Position numbers and translations under genes: made by a program. Of a DNA stretch of 11,873 nucleotides, positions 1 through 8,056 are shown one piece after another. A model generated the notes under the pieces. That model made no database searches, was not told the origin of the DNA, and saw only the letters and a list, made by a program, of their open reading frames with translations. Source of the DNA: Euperipatoides rowelli (Eukaryota; Onychophora; Udeonychophora; Euonychophora; Peripatopsidae); the NCBI GenBank assembly GCA_003024985.2, contig PXIH01S0021046.1; one strand, written 5' to 3'. Each line of letters opens with the position of its first letter. The stretch's first letter is position 1.

Positions 1-1123
1 AAAAAAAGGATCCAAGCATTATTTTTTTTTACAAATTTTTAAATGAAGTAAGAAATTGATCTTGATTAAATTGTTTTGAGAAGGAAAAAAATGTAACTTT
101 TACGGTTGCAACTTGTTCAGGAAATAAATCCTTTAAGGGGTTAACAGTTTCAAATCGAATTCTAAGATAGATGAAGATTAAAATAATCAAAAAAGATTGT
201 GTCTGCGCAATTTGTAATGGCGGCCAGGGTTGTTTTGCTCCGCTGCTTATTATTACTAATTCATGTTTTTGTCATGTTTCACCAATAAACATGTCGCTAT
301 ACTACGCAAAACCTATTAAAAACTTATGCTTCATCAAATTACATTTATAAAAACCTGACTTATGGATTTAGAGCCTGTTTAGATCTGTTGAGTTCTGGCC
401 AGCAGCATGGCTTCTGTATCATGGTAGCCAGACTTAGCAGCTCGAAGTTCTTTTGGGAGCCGTCTTCATTATTATTTATGTTCACCTATTGTTTTACAAA
501 GTTGTAAAAATTTTAACTTTCTTTGAAAATATTTTATTTTTATTGATTTTTTTTACTTTATCCATTGGTCTTTCTCTTTGGTGCACTTTGAAACGTTACT
601 GCCAACCACCGTTTCTGCGAGGCCCTCTTGGAGATTGGCTTGAAGTTATTTCTTTGCATTTTATGGAACTTTTGAATCCTCTTTTCACAAGAACTTTATT
701 TGATTATGCTTATTTACGTTGAATCCTTTCCGGTTTCCTCTGAAGACTTTATGTAGCTTTGGATTTGATTACTGGAGTTCCTGGCATGCTAATTTACAAT
801 GAGAATTCTCTGTCCGGATTTACCTGTTTGAATTTTTACGTTACCTTAGGCCTTCACAGTTTTCTGAATCATTCCTATCTGGTAATATGTGCGCTTTATA
901 AAACTTTAACTTAATGAAATTGCTCAGAACTATCCAACCATGTGTTCTTAAGATCACTTTTATCTAGAGGCTTTTCAAACAAATATTCATTATGCTTTTT
1001 TAATTTATTTGTGTGTCTCAATATTTGCCTATTGCAATTATATAAGATATTTTTTTGAATNTCTCTTAATAATTATGTTTGCGTTGGTGCAATCCTTCCA
1101 AAAAAAAAAAATCAAAAATGGCA
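1..1123. other. AT-rich stretch with no recognisable gene
   Basis: I see no domain, RNA gene or transposon signature here on either strand. An open stretch of 89 codons at 453-722 (+) starts with a hydrophobic, Phe/Leu/Ile-rich segment read from T-rich DNA and resembles no family I know, so I treat it as chance. A 23-codon reading frame at 219-290 begins in a GC-richer patch (ATGGCGGCC) and is discussed as a weak first-exon candidate. The stretch ends in an A-run at about 1100-1111, just before the first microsatellite. A single ambiguous base lies at 1061. Confidence 0.6.
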
Positions 1124-1322
1124 ACACACACACACTTATGTATGTATGTTTGTATGTGTGTGTGTGTGCATGTGTGTGCATGTGTATGTGTGTCTGTGTG
1201 TATGTGTTTGTGTGTGTATGTGTTTGTGTGTGTATGTGTTTGTGTGTGTATGTGTTTGTGTGTGTGTATGTTTGTGTGTGTGTGTGTGTATGTATATGTG
1301 TGTATGTAAGTATGAATGTATG

Positions 1323-1353
<31 letters not shown>

Positions 1354-1372
1354 GTAAGTATGTATGTATGTA
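1124..1372. repeat. compound (AC)n / (TG)n / (TATG)n microsatellite array
   Basis: The array starts with a short AC run (1124-1135). It then switches strand sense to TATG, runs through TG-rich units with TATG, TTTG and CATG variants, and finishes as nearly pure TATG (about 1316-1372) with a few TAAG units. Long open frames through it on both strands (Cys/Val/Tyr-rich on +, His/Thr/Ile-rich on -) are products of the repeat and are not genes. The array ends exactly where an arm of the inverted-repeat element begins. Confidence 0.95.
1201..1264. repeat. 16-bp minisatellite, four perfect tandem units
   Basis: Inside the larger TG array the unit TATGTGTTTGTGTGTG occurs four times head to tail without a mismatch (1201, 1217, 1233, 1249). 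A decayed fifth unit follows. This higher-order period shows local duplication of a 16-bp block, not only two- or four-base slippage. Confidence 0.9.
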
Positions 1373-1635
1373 CACTAACCTCCCTGCTAACTTGTGAATG
1401 TATAGTTTTTTTTTCTCTCATCATATTAAAGTCTAGTTTTTTTTATAGTTTAATATGTCTTTAATAAATCCCTGTAGTTTTTTTCCCCATTAAAAATCAT
1501 TTAATATTAAGAATTTTAAAGAATCCCAGAGAGGGTAATATATGTAAAAAAAAGTAGACTTTAAAAAAAAAATTTTTTAGTGATATGATGAGAGAAAAAA
1601 AACTATACAATCGCAAGTTAGCGTGGAGGTTAGTG
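1373..1635. repeat. inverted-repeat (fold-back) element inserted between microsatellite arrays
   Basis: The left arm (1373-1427) and the reverse complement of the right arm (1581-1635) both begin CACTAACCTCC and both end in a T run followed by CTCTCATCATAT. I count four mismatches in the first 33 positions, plus one base of difference in the T-run length. The match resumes further in: AAAGTCTA at 1428-1435 pairs with TAGACTTT at 1555-1562, with about 20 extra bases in the right arm. The centre (about 1450-1540) is AT-rich and has no coding signal. It could be a MITE-like fold-back element or two short copies of one element in opposite orientation. No transposase or clear target-site duplication is visible. 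Confidence 0.75.
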
Positions 1636-1735
1636 AATGTATGTGTGTGTGTGTGTGTGTGTGCATGCGTATGTGCGGATGGGCAGGTGAGCGGGCATAC
1701 ATGCATGCATGCATGCAAGCATGTATGTATGTATG
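1636..1735. repeat. (TG)n / (ATGC)n / (TATG)n microsatellite array
   Basis: A TG run (about 1641-1662) leads into a degenerate GC-richer patch (about 1663-1697), an ATGC run (about 1700-1722) and a short TATG run ending at 1735. The TG-rich strand is the + strand, as in the arrays at 1124-1372 and 8057-8247. The array directly abuts the A10 tail of LINE copy A, so on the LINE strand the tail is followed by CATACATACATAC. Confidence 0.93.
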
Positions 1736-2022
1736 TTTTTTTTTTGTTGGTGCCATATGTTAGGGTCGGGAGAAGGGGATTTGGATGGCAGATCTGACGA
1801 TTTATGTGATGTGGGTATAGAAAATGCAACTTTAATTACAAAGATAAAAACTTAAATTGGGTCTATTTTTTTTTTTAAATGTACATGTTAAGATTATCCT
1901 TGATTATCATATTTTATTGCTAAATAGCCAAAGGAAAGGACAGACAAAATACTTTTGTTTTCATCCACCTCTAGGGGGTTCAGAATTGCCTGGATAGTGA
2001 TGTGTTTGGCTACTGCACAATA
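1736..2022 (-). other. 3' UTR and A-tail of LINE copy A
   Basis: This is the non-coding stretch downstream of the ORF2 stop (2023-2025), ending on the minus strand in ten A residues (1745-1736) that run straight into CATA repeats. A segment reading TTGCATTTT, then a CCCA-containing stretch and CATAAATC on the minus strand resembles a segment of the copy B 3' UTR, which suggests a shared tail. No AATAAA signal stands out. The boundary with the array is clear by eye. Confidence 0.7.
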
Positions 2023-2241
2023 TTACATGCTTGTTATTTTTTGCTGTGCAACTGGAACAGTGGTGTCTGGATGTGTTTTGATAAACTCTGAAATAGTGTA
2101 TATACATGCCATGATAAGGAGGTTTGCAAGAATAGTGCTTGTGTGAGACTCACAAAATAGGCTAAATGGTAAGTCATCAATTCTTAGATCTAATGCATCC
2201 AGGTCCTCTGTAATGATCTTTGTCACTAACTGTAACTTAGA

Positions 2242-2295
2242 ACAGGTTTGAAACTGGTGCCTCAAGTCCAGGGAAGGGTATCCACATAATACACA
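2242..2295 (-). other. C-terminal CCHC zinc-finger motif of copy A ORF2
   Basis: The motif is C-x2-C-x8-H-x4-C, with Cys176, Cys179, His188 and Cys193 in the 265-codon open segment at 2023-2820. It follows YWRFLHGAIVTSSFLYNIG, the usual lead-in to the zinc-binding segment at the end of LINE and related RT proteins. Copy B has the same spacing at 8827-8880. In L1-type elements this C-terminal segment helps retrotransposition and probably binds nucleic acid. All four ligands remain in this copy. Confidence 0.82.
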
Positions 2296-2778
2296 ACAGC
2301 TTGTTTGAAGGGCTCCAATGTTGTACAAGAAACTGGATGTTACGATAGCCCCATGTAAAAATCTCCAATATCTATTTCTATACACCGGAGGAGCGATGGA
2401 ATCTTTGACTACTTTCCATATTTCTAGTTTGGTTGGTTGGTTCTCGATTGTGGATTCACACAATATAGCTCTGTATGTTATTTTATTGTTCCATCTGCAC
2501 CTATGTATAAAGCTGTTAGTGAGTGATATATAAAAAGTTGGGTTTCTTATATCATCATGCATGTGAGTTTCATCTTCTTCTGTTAACTGTATAAATTTAC
2601 AAACTGGAGCTGAAACCTGTTGCCAGTCTTCTACAATAGACAGTATGGAGGACCTTAATGCATTTTGTGTCCTATTCTCATTGGCTGGTTGTTGTTCAAG
2701 GAATTGTTTGATAGTATATACATTATATACTTGAACTGCAGAGGATGCTTGAACTGCAGACAAACCAAACTGTGGTTG

Positions 2779-2814
2779 CATATCCTGAAGAGGTTTGGAA
2801 TTGAAACTGGGAAG
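2779..2814 (-). other. conserved LPSFNSKPLQDM block in ORF2 linker
   Basis: Twelve consecutive residues between the thumb-like region and the C-terminal zinc finger are identical in copy A (2779-2814) and copy B (9341-9376), although the neighbouring thumb region is less than half identical. I do not know a named motif for it. Confidence 0.75.
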
Positions 2815-3399
2815 TTCCATTAGATATCTTTGGACTTAGGAAAAAAACAATTGCCAATTTACACCAGGCAGATTGCACTGCTTGATAAAAGATGGGTAAA
2901 TCATTTTCCAGATGATCATCATAAATAGTGTGAAGCAATCTAAAGCCAATGTCTGCACCATTGTAAAGATTTATTAGTTTTTCAACAAGTTGAAAATAAA
3001 GGGATCCAGTGCCTTCCGCCATAGTTTTAATAATGAATTGTATTCTGAAAGTGGCTATTCTAGAAGTGATGGAGACCATGTTGATACCTCCAGAAGTTAT
3101 GCGGTTAGTGAGTGTTTCCTTCGGGAGCCAATGCCTGGATCCCAGCCATATTGCTTCAGAGAAAACACACATCATCTGGTTCTCCTGTGACTTGGATGGC
3201 TGTAATGTCTTGAAGATATATGCCCAGCATGGCCAAAGCATCTTTGTAACCTACTTGGCACGGTCATGATATGTTATCTTTCTGAGTGTTCCAACAGCTT
3301 TACCCACCAGTTCCTTAGTCAATGCAATTTTTGAATCCCACTGATCAGAATGAATCTTACCTTCAGGGGATATAGTTATGCCTAACACTATAATAGTTC

Positions 3400-4365
3400 C
3401 TTTTGATATTGGAATGCTTTTAAAGAAACCATTGGTGTTATAAAAGCTTCAAAGTTACCGAAGTAGGCAAGGGCTGATTTCTCCAGATTTAAGGCAGCCT
3501 CAGAATAAATTGATATTTCTTTGAAGATTTCAACTATCATTGTTACTTTCTCTAGTTTGTCGACAAATAATGTAACATCATTGCATATGCTGCAATCAGA
3601 GGACCTTCATTTAGTTTTCCATAATCTAAAACTAGATTGACTGCATTTAGCACTGGCTGCAATGCTAATGCGTATAATAATGTTGCAAAGGGTCACCCTG
3701 TCTGACTCCTCTCAGATATGGNAAAGCGGATGTAAGGTACAAAACATTCTTAATATGGCAGCTGAAACCCGAATAGAAAGCTTTAATGAGGTTTATAAAG
3801 CCTATTGGAAAGCCTGCGGCTGCTAGTACATGGAACAAGAATGGGTGACTGACTCTGTCAAAGGCTTTATATTGATCTAATGAAAGAACATATAAAGGAA
3901 ATTATAGCTTCTTATGCAATGCTGTAGTGTCTCTTATCATGGCTAATATATGGTGTATTGATCTGGTAGGGATTCCAGTCTGATAAGGTGGAATGACCGA
4001 TGTTATGACAGTTTTAAACCTGTTAGCTATAGCCTTCAATATGATTTTGACATCAACAGTGATGAGTGTTATTGACCGCCAGTTGGATATATTTTTTGGG
4101 TCTCCTTTCTTTGGTATCAAGGTGAATATTCCAATGGAAGCAGAGCCAGTGAGTTTACCGTCAATTAGAATGCATGTGCCCAATGAAGAACTGTGGGTCC
4201 CAAAGGTACCAAAAACTTAGAGTAAAACTCTAGAGTTAATCTATCACCTCCTGGAGCTTTGTTNNGATGCATGGAAGCAAGGTCCTGCTCAAGTTTTGAC
4301 AACTGTAGCTCATCAGACAAAGATGGAATCATATCTTCTGAAATTTGGGACATACCAAAGGACAT
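3400..4365 (-). pseudogene. reverse transcriptase core of copy A ORF2
   Basis: The RT motifs follow in order. NKAPGGDRLTLEFYSKF lies at about 4215-4263. IPKKGDPKNISNWRSITL is followed by a KAIANR block within 3902-4183. VLSLDQYKAFDRVSHP carries the first catalytic Asp (GAT codon, 3875-3877). RGVRQGDPL lies at about 3686-3712. From the KKGDP block to RGVRQGDPL the reading frame is continuous except for a TAA at 3902-3904. After RGVRQGDPL the frame shifts, then LYALALQPVLNAV leads to the catalytic YADD. Here a one-base deletion leaves TAT GCA followed by ATGATGTT (3574-3587). Further on comes NLEKSALAYFG. These are L1-group RT motifs. The enzyme cannot be made from this copy. Confidence 0.92.
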
Positions 4366-4729
4366 ATCAGCTGGTGGAGTTATTGTCTGGNGTCAGGTGT
4401 ATATAACTGCTTGTAGATAGAGTCAGGACTCTTGAGATGTCTTCCTGACCACTAACAGTTCTATTTGAAGATGGATCCTTTAAGAAGTAAATCTCTAGAG
4501 GTGGATTACACTTGAGTTTACGACATTTGTGATTATTACTAAGCCTTTGCTTATGCTGCTGCCAAAAAGGCCTTGCAAAGTTATTAGACTTGGATTTAAA
4601 AACATCCCAGCTATTGATTAAAGAAGTGGAGTTTATTGTATCTGACGGTAANTTTTTTTTAATGAAAGTAACGAGTTGTGGAATCTCCAATAGGGAGCTC
4701 TCCGGAACTGATTAATTAGCATATATAAT

Positions 4730-5488
4730 TGTATGTATAATAAAACATGGTCAGTATGCGGTATTTGAAGTAATAATAAGTTTTTAATTCTTAGGAGCCA
4801 TCTTTTTTTGGAAGATATATGTAATCTATAATTGATGTTCCTTTTGTTCCAGTTGTTGGTGTAGAGGACATCTCAAAGGGAACCATATCAGTTCCTAAAG
4901 CAGATAGGATTACATAAAGGAGTGCCCTGCCTCTGGACTTGGTCCACTGGCTATCAAGGTTGGTGGGTTTGATAATGTGCAGAAAAAATCTCCAACTACA
5001 ACAAAGACTGGTTCAATTCCGGATGTGATGAAAAATGGCTTGTTGTGACTAGGATGGTCAGGAGTTACCTTTTTTATGGATCCATTGTTGAAATGCTCAG
5101 CTTGGTTGGTGTCAGTGAATGGTACAGGAATATTCCACAAACAAAGTCTGTTGATCCAAACCTGGAGGACATCAAATAATTCTGGGTTTTGGTGTGGAAA
5201 ATGAATATTATACAAGACAATGTGTGTATTGCCAGGTACAATATCGACATACTCATGAAATATCACATGTTGTTCATTGTACCAAACTGCAAGGCCGGGA
5301 TGAAATACATTTGTGGGAGACCCGCATAAGGAGCCATATGACACATCTGTGGGTAAGGTCTTAAAATTGGTTTCCTGCAAAGAATAAATCTTGATATCTT
5401 TTGATGCCAACAGAGATTCCAAGTTCTTACTTTTGTATGGATTTGCCAGTCCTGCTATATTAATTGTAGCAATATTTACAAATTCCAT
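4730..5488 (-). pseudogene. AP-like endonuclease domain of copy A ORF2
   Basis: The N-terminal domain of ORF2, which in LINEs makes the first-strand nick at the target. Visible motifs are TINIAGL (residues 8-14), LQETNF with the metal-binding Glu (residue 39, 5372-5374), GLAVWY, YNIHFPH and VVVGDFF (about 4982-5000). After a frame change come TSIIDYIYLP and then, after another shift, TDH at 4747-4755. YWRF at 4681-4692 marks the end of the domain. The usual GDFN reads GDFF here because the Asn codon is lost (4982-4984). The family normally needs that Asn, so this copy would be inactive even without the frameshifts. Confidence 0.88.
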
Positions 5489-5490
5489 GA

Positions 5491-7688
5491 CTAGGTTTTG
5501 GAGTTTCTGGACTTCATACTGTGAACAGATTCCAAGGCTAGTATGTCTTGCCTAAGACCAGATAAGGATCTATATTCTTGACAAGAATGTGATGTCTTAG
5601 GAATGGCTGCCATAATAACATCTAAGTGTTTGAGTAATTGGGGGTATTTTTCCGCAAAATTGATGAGAACAGCCCTTCTTCTGTTTGACCTTTGATTCCA
5701 AATTGATTGAAGAAGATCTTCATTGATTTGTTGAGCTGAGTCCACTTCTTTTTTTTTTTTTTGATATCTTCATCTTTTTTTCCCCTTGTTGGTACTGTTG
5801 TTGGAATTCTATAGAATTTCTTTTAGCTGAGTAATGCCAGCACAATCAGGCTGATCAAGATTGGGTGGAGTGGCAGGGGATTTGGTGGTTTCCATTTTAG
5901 AGGTGCTAAAATTAAGACATCTGAAATGGTATTATCAGCTTTGTCAACATCCTTCTTTTCAAGAGATTGCTTCTCAGTGTCTTTTTTGATATTATGTTTT
6001 TTTTAGTCAAATGGGCGAGAGTATTCTTTGTTTCATCTATAACAGAGACCTCTGGAGGGCAGGTTTGTCCTTTTTGTGGGATATAAAACATTGCAGTGGC
6101 GACATTTGAAGACTTGTCGAATTTAGGAGTTTTTACTAACAGAGACCCTGGTGGAGATTTGGGCTGAGTGATTTGAGAAGGTACCATCTTGGTCTAAGAT
6201 GGGAGCTTTGTCTGCATTTTTGTAATGATCAGGGCCTTAAAAGTCAAAACAAATTATGCAGAGCTGTCTTTGAACTTGTATTTATTACTAAATTCATCAG
6301 AAGCAATCAGGGTGATCGAGCTTGTTTGGTTTATCTCAGGACTTAAAGGATATGATGGGGATTTATCTGTACTTGGAGAAGTAGACTTGGTTGCTCCAGT
6401 AGTGGGTATCTCCCCAAAAGCCTCTTTCATTGGTTGGAAACTCGACTTTTGTTCAAGTCGTGAGTACTTGCATGTTGATGACTTATGCCCATATACTTTG
6501 CAATTAAAGCAGACTAAGCCTGGAGTGGTGATCCCGAGTTTGAAGAATTTATCATGTGAAAGCACGATAATTATGGTCTGGTATTTGTTTGTTTTTATCT
6601 AAAACAATTAACAGCTCCCTTCTATAGCTAAGTAAATGTTTAAACTCTTGGGCTCTTACTGAGCTTGGCACACTTCTGACTTTTTCGTACACGGGTTTTC
6701 CGAAAGTCCCGCAAGCCTTTATGATGGTGCTATCTGGAATGAAAGGTAAATACATTGATGACAATTAACTTGTTGGCTGGCTAACAGTTGTGTGTAACGC
6801 AAAACCATTTCCCTCTTACAAATACCAGCAGAAACTATTTTATCTACCAGATTCAGTCGTTCTACAAAGGCCATAACATATTCTGGGTCTTCGTGGCTTT
6901 GCCCTATAAACACAAGTGTTTTTTTTCCTGTGACTGTTTCAATGGCCCTTGCATAATCATCGAGCAATGATCCTTTGAGTCTTTTGACCAGTAAACCGCA
7001 ATCAGGGGTTGAGCCTTTATTGGGTATAGAATCAGCAACAGTAGGAGGTGCTGCTATCTGGGTGAAAGATTTGTTATAAACTTGGCGGTTTGAAGTATTG
7101 GCCAGTTGGCAGTCATAAAACTGTCAGAAACTACAATATTTCTGGTATTTGATNTGGTTGCCACATGTACGGAGTTAAGGGTTTTGGCAGCATTTAATGT
7201 AGGCCTATCAGTGGAGGCAATGACATCTGGAAAAACTTAAGAATACACTGAATTTTTGACTACAAAACTTTAAGATTCAATTTTATTGTTATTTTGTAGA
7301 AGAAGGAGTGTTTGACCTAATTCATGCTGAGTGGAGTCCTTTTTTGAATTGGCAAAGCCACTATCCTGTTGTATAGTTAAAGATGAATTAATAACAGTGT
7401 TGAGAATTTTGCCATCATCTTTATCTGGACACTTTTGATCAGACTTGGATTGTTTTTGTGAAAAAAAANTAGACTCTGAAGCAGTAAAGTCCTTTAATAC
7501 AGAAACTTCAGCTACTTCAACAACATTTTCCAAAGATCTGCTCCCTCCCCTGCACATTCTGGGAAGAATTGTCCTAGTTAGGAACAGCCTTTAGGCATGC
7601 AAAAGGAATTTTGCTATTTCCCTGTAGAGGGCTCTTCTTGAACCACCACCATGTTGCTTTCATCTTTCTCATTGAAATTATTTTCCAT
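5491..7688 (-). pseudogene. LINE copy A ORF1: RNA-binding protein with CCHC knuckle, frameshifted
   Basis: ORF1 proteins of Tx1-type LINEs bind the element RNA and form the ribonucleoprotein particle. The likely start is the ATG at 7686-7688 (MENNFNEKDESN), followed by a stop at 7614-7616. A Ser/Lys/Gln-rich, probably disordered N-terminal part follows (7557-7270). Next come the segments TLNAAKTLNSV (about 7200), TGKKTLVFIGQSHEDPEYVM (about 6860-6930), VYEKVRSVPSSVRAQEFKHL and LLSYRRELLIVLDK (about 6590-6690), and a CCHC knuckle (6470-6511). A Ser/Thr/Pro/Lys-rich part leads to a charged C-terminal segment (5745-5491) with NRRRAVLINFAEKYPQLLKH. I see frame changes at about 7060, 6770, 6560, 6200 and 5900. 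The stop (5491-5493) lies two bases before the ORF2 ATG. At about 730 codons it is of the expected order. Confidence 0.83.
6470..6511 (-). other. CCHC zinc knuckle in copy A ORF1
   Basis: The residues CFNCKVYGHKSSTC fit C-x2-C-x4-H-x4-C exactly. The knuckle follows the SYRREL block by about 35-40 residues, the same order as in known Tx1-type ORF1 proteins. Retroviral Gag also has such knuckles, but no capsid, protease or LTR is present here. The motif is intact although the surrounding frame is broken. Confidence 0.88.
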
Positions 7689-8056
7689 GACAGAAGCAGA
7701 GTCAATTCATTTCTCGAAATACAGTATATTGGTGAAGCATCTTGATGGATTTTAACCCCAGCCATCATTAAGTAGCTTGAGGACAAAGCCAAAGAGCAGC
7801 AGATGCCAAATAACAGCAACAAAGTGAGTAAAAAAAACGATTTTTTTTTTAAATTTTAAAACTGTTAAAGTTTGTCAAAACAAATTATATTAGGCTAACT
7901 GTTAGCACTTAAATAAGAAAATAAGTAACTGCCAAACAAGTACTACTTAAAAATGGGTTCAATTAAATTAAATACTTATCATAGTAAAGAATATCTTGAA
8001 AAAAAAACTTGATTTCACTTACATGGCAAAAATGAAACAAACTTGGCCAAACTCTC
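7689..8056 (-). other. 5' UTR of LINE copy A
   Basis: About 370 bases lie between the array at 8057 and the ORF1 start candidate. They are AT-rich, with A and T runs (for example 7834-7852), and contain no credible protein. An open stretch on the minus strand at 7574-7822 overlaps the ORF1 start in another frame and shows no family resemblance. In LINEs this region holds the internal promoter, but I see no recognisable promoter element. Confidence 0.6.

Larger units (their letters stand above)
2023..5488 (-). pseudogene. LINE copy A ORF2: endonuclease-reverse transcriptase, frameshifted
   Basis: The ancestral product nicks the target DNA and reverse-transcribes the LINE RNA at the nick. In order: AP-like endonuclease (5488 to about 4730), linker (about 4730-4370), reverse transcriptase (about 4365-3400), thumb-like region (about 3400-2850) and a C-terminal CCHC finger (2242-2295). 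The start at 5488 is supported because the endonuclease begins there (FVNIATINIAGL) and the ORF1 stop lies two bases upstream. Lesions I can place include a frame change between GDFF and the MSSTPTTGTKGTS block (about 4912-4980), a TAA at 4791-4793, a TAA at 3902-3904, a frameshift at about 3675-3690, a one-base deletion in the YADD motif (3574-3587) and further shifts at about 3240-3540 and 2820. At about 1,150 codons the length fits an L1/Tx1-type ORF2. Confidence 0.9.
1736..8056 (-). mobile_element. LINE copy A: near full-length, dead, Tx1-like non-LTR retrotransposon
   Basis: About 6.3 kb on the minus strand with the complete order of a two-ORF LINE: 5' UTR (8056 to about 7689), ORF1 (about 7688-5491), ORF2 (5488-2023), 3' UTR and an A10 tail (1745-1736). 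There are no LTRs, protease or integrase, and the endonuclease is of the AP type, so this is not a retrovirus or LTR element. The ORF1 block with FKHLLSYRRE followed by a CCHC knuckle, together with the ORF2 motif set, points to the Tx1 branch of the L1 group. Several frameshifts and stops show that it is inactive. TATG-type arrays flank both ends with the same polarity, which suggests insertion inside one microsatellite. The 5' and 3' limits are set by where the array sequence stops, so they could be off by a few bases. Confidence 0.88.

Noticed and set aside
453-722. An 89-codon open frame on the + strand.
   Set aside because: Low-complexity Phe/Leu/Ile start from T-rich DNA, no recognised motif, no splice context and no counterpart elsewhere in the window.
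1201-1264. Regular 16-bp repeats as a possible CRISPR-like array.
   Set aside because: The units are head to tail without spacers and consist only of TG-type simple sequence in animal DNA.
1009-1424. Long open frames on both strands through the first TG/TATG array (Cys/Val/Tyr-rich or His/Thr-rich).
   Set aside because: They are direct translations of a two- and four-base repeat that lacks stops in several frames. There is no domain and no codon bias apart from the repeat.
1400-1610. Intrinsic terminator or ncRNA hairpin from the inverted repeat.
   Set aside because: The arms are about 150 bases apart, the loop is AT-rich, and the setting is animal repeat DNA. A fold-back element fits better.
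2023-5488. A host gene domesticated from a reverse transcriptase.
   Set aside because: Stops and frameshifts fall within the catalytic motifs and no selection on a continuous frame is apparent.
6225-6602. A 125-codon + strand open frame.
   Set aside because: It lies antisense to the LINE ORF1 zinc-knuckle region, whose minus-strand frame has a clear CCHC motif.
5491-7688. Retroviral or LTR-element Gag, because of the CCHC knuckle and the following polymerase.
   Set aside because: The following ORF has an AP-like endonuclease and L1-type RT, and there is no protease, RNase H, integrase or LTR.
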